Below are positions 61,494-64,000 of a stretch of DNA of 64,000 nucleotides, piece after piece (positions within the stretch are counted from its first letter, which is position 1; each line of letters starts with the position of its first letter). A program made the position numbers and the translations under genes. Under the pieces are notes generated by a model, which did not search any database, was not told the origin of the DNA, and saw nothing but the letters and a program-made list of their open reading frames with translations. Location of the stretch: contig NZ_JADKRZ010000005.1 in NCBI RefSeq assembly GCF_015350905.1, forward strand, positions 62,001-126,000, read 5' to 3'. This DNA comes from Curtobacterium sp. VKM Ac-2865 (lineage in GTDB: Bacteria > Actinomycetota > Actinomycetes > Actinomycetales > Microbacteriaceae).

Positions 61494-62296
61494 CCGTCCC
61501 GACGACCCCGGCGTCCCCGTCGTGGCGGGGCGAGCCTCCCGTCCGGCGCGCCCGCGGCGTGCACGCCGTCCAGCCGGTGGCCGTGCTGCTCGGTGTCCTC
61601 GGACTCGGCATCTGCCTCGTGCTGAGTCTCGACGTCGTGTCCGCGGCGGTCGCCCTGGTGATCGAGCTCGCGCTGCTGCCGCTGCTGCGGATCCCGGTGC
61701 GCACGCTGCTGCTGCGGACGTCGCCGGTGCTGCTCGCGGTGCCCCTGACGGGTCTGAGCATCGCACTCTACGGGCGTGCTTCCGGCCGGGAGTGGTTCGA
61801 CCTCGGTTTCGCCCACGTCACCGACGGCTCGCTGGTGCTCGCCCTCGCGACGATGCTGCGTGTGCTCGCCGTGGGGATCCCGTCGGTGGCGCTGTTCATC
61901 CGGGTGGACCCGACAGACCTGGCGGACGGGCTGGGGCAGGTGCTGCGGTTGCCGGCCCGCTTCGTCCTCGGTGCGCTCGCCGCGATCCGCATGATGACGC
62001 TCCTCGGTGAGGACTGGCGGCAACTCGGCATGGCCCGCCGTGCCAGGGGTGTCGCGGACACCGGTCGCCTCCGCCGTGGGGCGTCGATGGCGTTCGCCCT
62101 GCTCGTCGTGGCGTTGCGGCGGGCGACGACGCTGGCCGTGGCGATGGAGTCCCGAGGTTTCGGCGCGCCCGGCACGCGGACGTGGGCGCGGCCGGCGCGG
62201 TTCGGCGGGCGCGAGTGGGCGACGGTCGCGGCGTTGGTCGGCATCGGGCTGGTGTCGATCGCCGTGGCGGTCGCGATGGGGACGTGGCGTGCCTGA
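61490..62296 (+). CDS. ykoC: ECF transporter T component, YkoC-like
   Basis: The 268-residue transmembrane coupling protein has several helices (VAVLLGVLGLGICLVLSLDVV) and the ECF T-component motifs with Ala-Arg-Gly: MARRARGVADTG and AVAMESRGFGAPG. It joins the ATPase and the S component. GTG start overlaps the ykoD stop. The first ~20 residues contain a half GGAGGC repeat (61531-61546). Confidence 0.9.
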   Translation: MTVPTTPASPSWRGEPPVRRARGVHAVQPVAVLLGVLGLGICLVLSLDVVSAAVALVIELALLPLLRIPVRTLLLRTSPVLLAVPLTGLSIALYGRASGREWFDLGFAHVTDGSLVLALATMLRVLAVGIPSVALFIRVDPTDLADGLGQVLRLPARFVLGALAAIRMMTLLGEDWRQLGMARRARGVADTGRLRRGASMAFALLVVALRRATTLAVAMESRGFGAPGTRTWARPARFGGREWATVAALVGIGLVSIAVAVAMGTWRA

Positions 62297-62912
62297 TCGG
62301 GCGATGCCCGGACCGGCCGCATCCTCCGATCAGGCGAGGTCCTCCGATCGGGTCGCGTCGCCTGCATCCGGCCGGGAGGCTCGGCTCGGCCCCGTCACGT
62401 CGCTCGCCGCGCGCGCACGGGCCGCCGACACCGCCTCCACCTCCGGTCGACGCTCGGTCGTCCTGGTCGACGGCCGTTCCGGCACCGGGAAGACCACGCT
62501 CGGCGGTGCGCTCGCGATCGAGCTGGGCGCGCAGCTCGTCCACCTGGACGATGTCTACCCCGGTTGGGACGGCCTGCTGGCAGCGTCAACGGCCGTGGTG
62601 GAGGATGTGCTCGGCACGCCGTCTGGCTACCGCCAGTGGGACTGGGAGCGGTCGGAGCCGGCCGCGTGGGTGTCCCTCGACCCGGACGAGCCGCTCGTGG
62701 TCGAGGGCTGCGGCGCGCTGTCCCGCGCGTCGGCGTCCCTCGCCACGCTGCGGATCTGGATGTCGGCGGACGACGCCGAGCGGAAGCGCCGGGCGATCGA
62801 CCGCGACGGGGCGGTGTTCGCCGAGCAGTGGGACCGGTGGGCCGCACAGGAGGACGCCTTCATCGCGGAGCAGGACCCTGCGTCCCTGGCAGACGTGGTG
62901 CTGCGGTCCTGA
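62289..62912 (+). CDS. Small P-loop kinase (uridine-kinase-like)
   Basis: The 207-residue protein has a P-loop VVLVDGRSGTGKTTLGGAL, a following LVHLDDVYPGWDGLL and a late LRIWMSADDAERKRRAIDRDG lid region, like uridine kinase or other nucleoside/small-molecule kinases. Substrate unknown. The N-terminal ~45 residues are low complexity and contain a GGCCGGGAGGCTCGG repeat half. I chose GTG 62289, which overlaps ykoC and has GGGGA upstream; ATG 62304 is possible. It may be co-transcribed with ykoEDC, but a thiamine link is unproven. Confidence 0.75.
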   Translation: MPDRAMPGPAASSDQARSSDRVASPASGREARLGPVTSLAARARAADTASTSGRRSVVLVDGRSGTGKTTLGGALAIELGAQLVHLDDVYPGWDGLLAASTAVVEDVLGTPSGYRQWDWERSEPAAWVSLDPDEPLVVEGCGALSRASASLATLRIWMSADDAERKRRAIDRDGAVFAEQWDRWAAQEDAFIAEQDPASLADVVLRS

Positions 62913-62943
62913 CCCCGGCGACAGTCCGTCTCGGCGGTGGGTC

Positions 62944-63288
62944 TCAGGCCCAACCGAGTTCGTGGAGGCGCTCGTCGTCGATGCCGTACCAGTGGCCGAT
63001 CTCGTGGACCAGGGTCGTGTGGACCTCGTCGCGGAGTTCCTCGTCGGTGTCGCACTCCGCCAGGTGCTGCTTCCGGAACACGACGATGCGATCGGGGAGC
63101 TCGCCGAAGCCGTACTGCCCGCGCTCGGTCTGCGCGACGCCGTCGTAGATGCCGAAGAGCTCGGAGCCGTCCTCGGGTTCGTCCTCGACGACGAACACCA
63201 CGTTGTCGAGTCCGTCGACCATCTCGTCCGGGAGCAGGTCGAGTTCATCGGTCACGAGGGCCTCGAAGGCCTCGGCGGACATCTCCAT
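62944..63288 (-). CDS. Zincin-like metallopeptidase family protein
   Basis: The 114-residue protein is of the PF06262 type. The zinc site is VHEIGHWYGIDDERLHELGW at the C-terminus, exactly as in the family (HExxH plus a downstream Asp). Function unknown; often near housekeeping genes. ATG 63288 is chosen; a GTG one codon upstream is possible. Confidence 0.93.
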   Translation of the reverse strand: MEMSAEAFEALVTDELDLLPDEMVDGLDNVVFVVEDEPEDGSELFGIYDGVAQTERGQYGFGELPDRIVVFRKQHLAECDTDEELRDEVHTTLVHEIGHWYGIDDERLHELGWA

Positions 63289-63355
63289 CACGGGGTCGAT
63301 CGTGGCACACGCGGCCGGACGTCAGCCGGGTCGGCCTCGTGGTCTCACGGAACGA

Positions 63356-63387
63356 CGAAGGCCCCCGTCACCCGACGGGGGCCTTCG
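63356..63387 (-). terminator. Terminator behind tRNA-His
   Basis: 14-bp perfect arms (CGAAGGCCCCCGTC, 63356-63369, and complement 63374-63387) with a 4-base loop, 5 bp after the tRNA 3' end on the minus strand. Confidence 0.8.
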
Positions 63388-63391
63388 CACA

Positions 63392-63468
63392 TGGGGTGAG
63401 TAACGGGGCTCGAACCCGCGACCTCCTAGACCACAACCAGGCGCTCTACCAGCTGAGCTATACCCACC
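63392..63468 (-). tRNA. tRNA-His (GTG)
   Basis: Read on the minus strand it has a G(-1) typical of tRNA-His, a 7-bp acceptor stem, D-arm GCTCAGCTGGTAGAGC, anticodon loop TTGTGGT (anticodon GTG), T-loop GGTTCGAGCC and an encoded CCA end. It is 77 nt including the CCA. Confidence 0.95.
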
Positions 63469-63534
63469 ATGTCTGTCACCCGAACTGCCGGGCAACCACT
63501 CAATAGTAGTACACCCCGGCGGGTGTCCGGGACA

Positions 63535-64000
63535 CTACTCGGCTGCAGGACTCGCGAGCCGAGGCGCCCAGGCCTCGATGACCTCGGCGGCCACGGCGCG
63601 GACGTCTTCCGTCGAGGGGCCGGGCTCGGCGATGAAGCCCGCACGACGGTAGTACTCGAGCTCGCGGATCGACTCGAGGATGTCAGCGAGGGCACGGTGT
63701 CCGCCGTGCTTCTCGGGCGCGTTGAAGTACACGCGCGGGAACCAGCGGCGGCAGAGCTCCTTGATGCTCGACACGTCGACGCTGCGGTAGTGCAGGTGGC
63801 CGTCGACGCGGGGCATGTACTTCGCCAGGAACGCCCGGTCGGTGCCGATGGTGTTGCCGGCGAGGGGCGCGCTGCCCGCGGCGGGGACGTGCGCGAGGAT
63901 GTACTCGAGCACCTGGTACTCGGCGTCCGCGAGGCCGACGCCGTTCGGGATCTCCTCGCTGAGGCCCGACGTGGCGTGCATGTTCGTCACGAACTCGTTC
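63535..64000 (-). CDS. orn: Oligoribonuclease, C-terminal part
   Basis: The frame runs off the window end, so the N-terminal DEDD motif I is missing. What is seen matches oligoribonuclease: NEFVTNMHATSGL at the edge, LAGNTIGTDRAFLAKYMPRVDGHLHYRSVDVSSIKELCRRW, and HRALADILESIRELEYYR (ExoIII motif with His and Asp). It degrades 2-5-nt RNAs to mononucleotides. Transcribed toward the tRNA-His gene. Confidence 0.95.
   Translation of the reverse strand, partial: NEFVTNMHATSGLSEEIPNGVGLADAEYQVLEYILAHVPAAGSAPLAGNTIGTDRAFLAKYMPRVDGHLHYRSVDVSSIKELCRRWFPRVYFNAPEKHGGHRALADILESIRELEYYRRAGFIAEPGPSTEDVRAVAAEVIEAWAPRLASPAAE

Noticed and set aside
61490..62296. Cobalt or biotin ECF transporter
   Set aside because: The TPP riboswitch directly upstream and YkoE-type S component point to thiamine or its pyrimidine precursor.

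Overview
This 64 kb window is high-GC chromosomal DNA from an actinobacterium. Trehalose synthesis by TreXYZ, mycothiol-type DinB/TIGR03086 proteins, a DUF3097 protein, an actinobacterial GatCAB operon and many leaderless genes (a TANNNT -10 box 6-7 nt before the start codon) point to the Microbacteriaceae (Curtobacterium-like). This assignment comes from reading the sequence, not from a database search.

Layout: 1-8.2 kb is housekeeping (end of DNA ligase LigA, DUF1023-type hydrolase, bifunctional penicillin-binding protein, gatCAB). 8.2-10.1 kb is a small type III polyketide synthase plus methyltransferase locus, followed by short repeats. 10.35-17.5 kb (minus strand) is a sugar-use locus: ROK regulator, binding protein, two permeases, GH4 phospho-glycosidase and BadF-type sugar kinase. 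18.0-25.6 kb is the most unusual part. A 60-residue peptide gene with a strong ribosome site and a perfect palindrome behind it is followed by five tightly overlapping genes: a decarboxylase-fold PLP enzyme lacking the catalytic Cys, a second PLP enzyme of the cystathionine-lyase type, two mutually complementary half ABC exporters, and a ureohydrolase with a PqqD/RRE-like N-terminus. I read it as a candidate RiPP (ribosomal peptide natural product) system in which arginines of a precursor become ornithines; the PLP chemistry would be new. 25.5-42.1 kb holds metabolic and hypothetical genes: GNAT, DUF3097, a GDPD-inositol phosphatase fusion, a DrrAB-like ABC exporter whose permease has an in-frame amber codon, an APC permease, an acyl-CoA ligase, an MpaB-like oxygenase with an apparent frameshift, an aldo/keto reductase and YceI. 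42.7-52 kb is a cell-envelope glycan locus (aldo/keto reductase, GtrA, processive GT2, PMT-like transferase, DUF4397 surface protein, GH8 endoglucanase, class F sortase, polyprenyl-phosphate mannose synthase). 52.1-58.6 kb is treXYZ. 58.8-64 kb has a GerW-like protein, a TPP riboswitch controlling a YkoEDC thiamine-precursor ECF transporter, a small kinase, a zincin, tRNA-His and the end of oligoribonuclease.

The DNA between genes is unusually structured. One family of palindromes built on GAC(T/G)GGAGGC sits just after stop codons, and half copies lie in linkers of coding genes. A second family (GAGCGGGCGGAA ... TTCCGCCCGCTC) occurs between genes, as a 144-bp tandem array, and inside the ykoD linker. 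Several genes rely on overlapping ATGA/GTGA junctions and are clearly co-translated.
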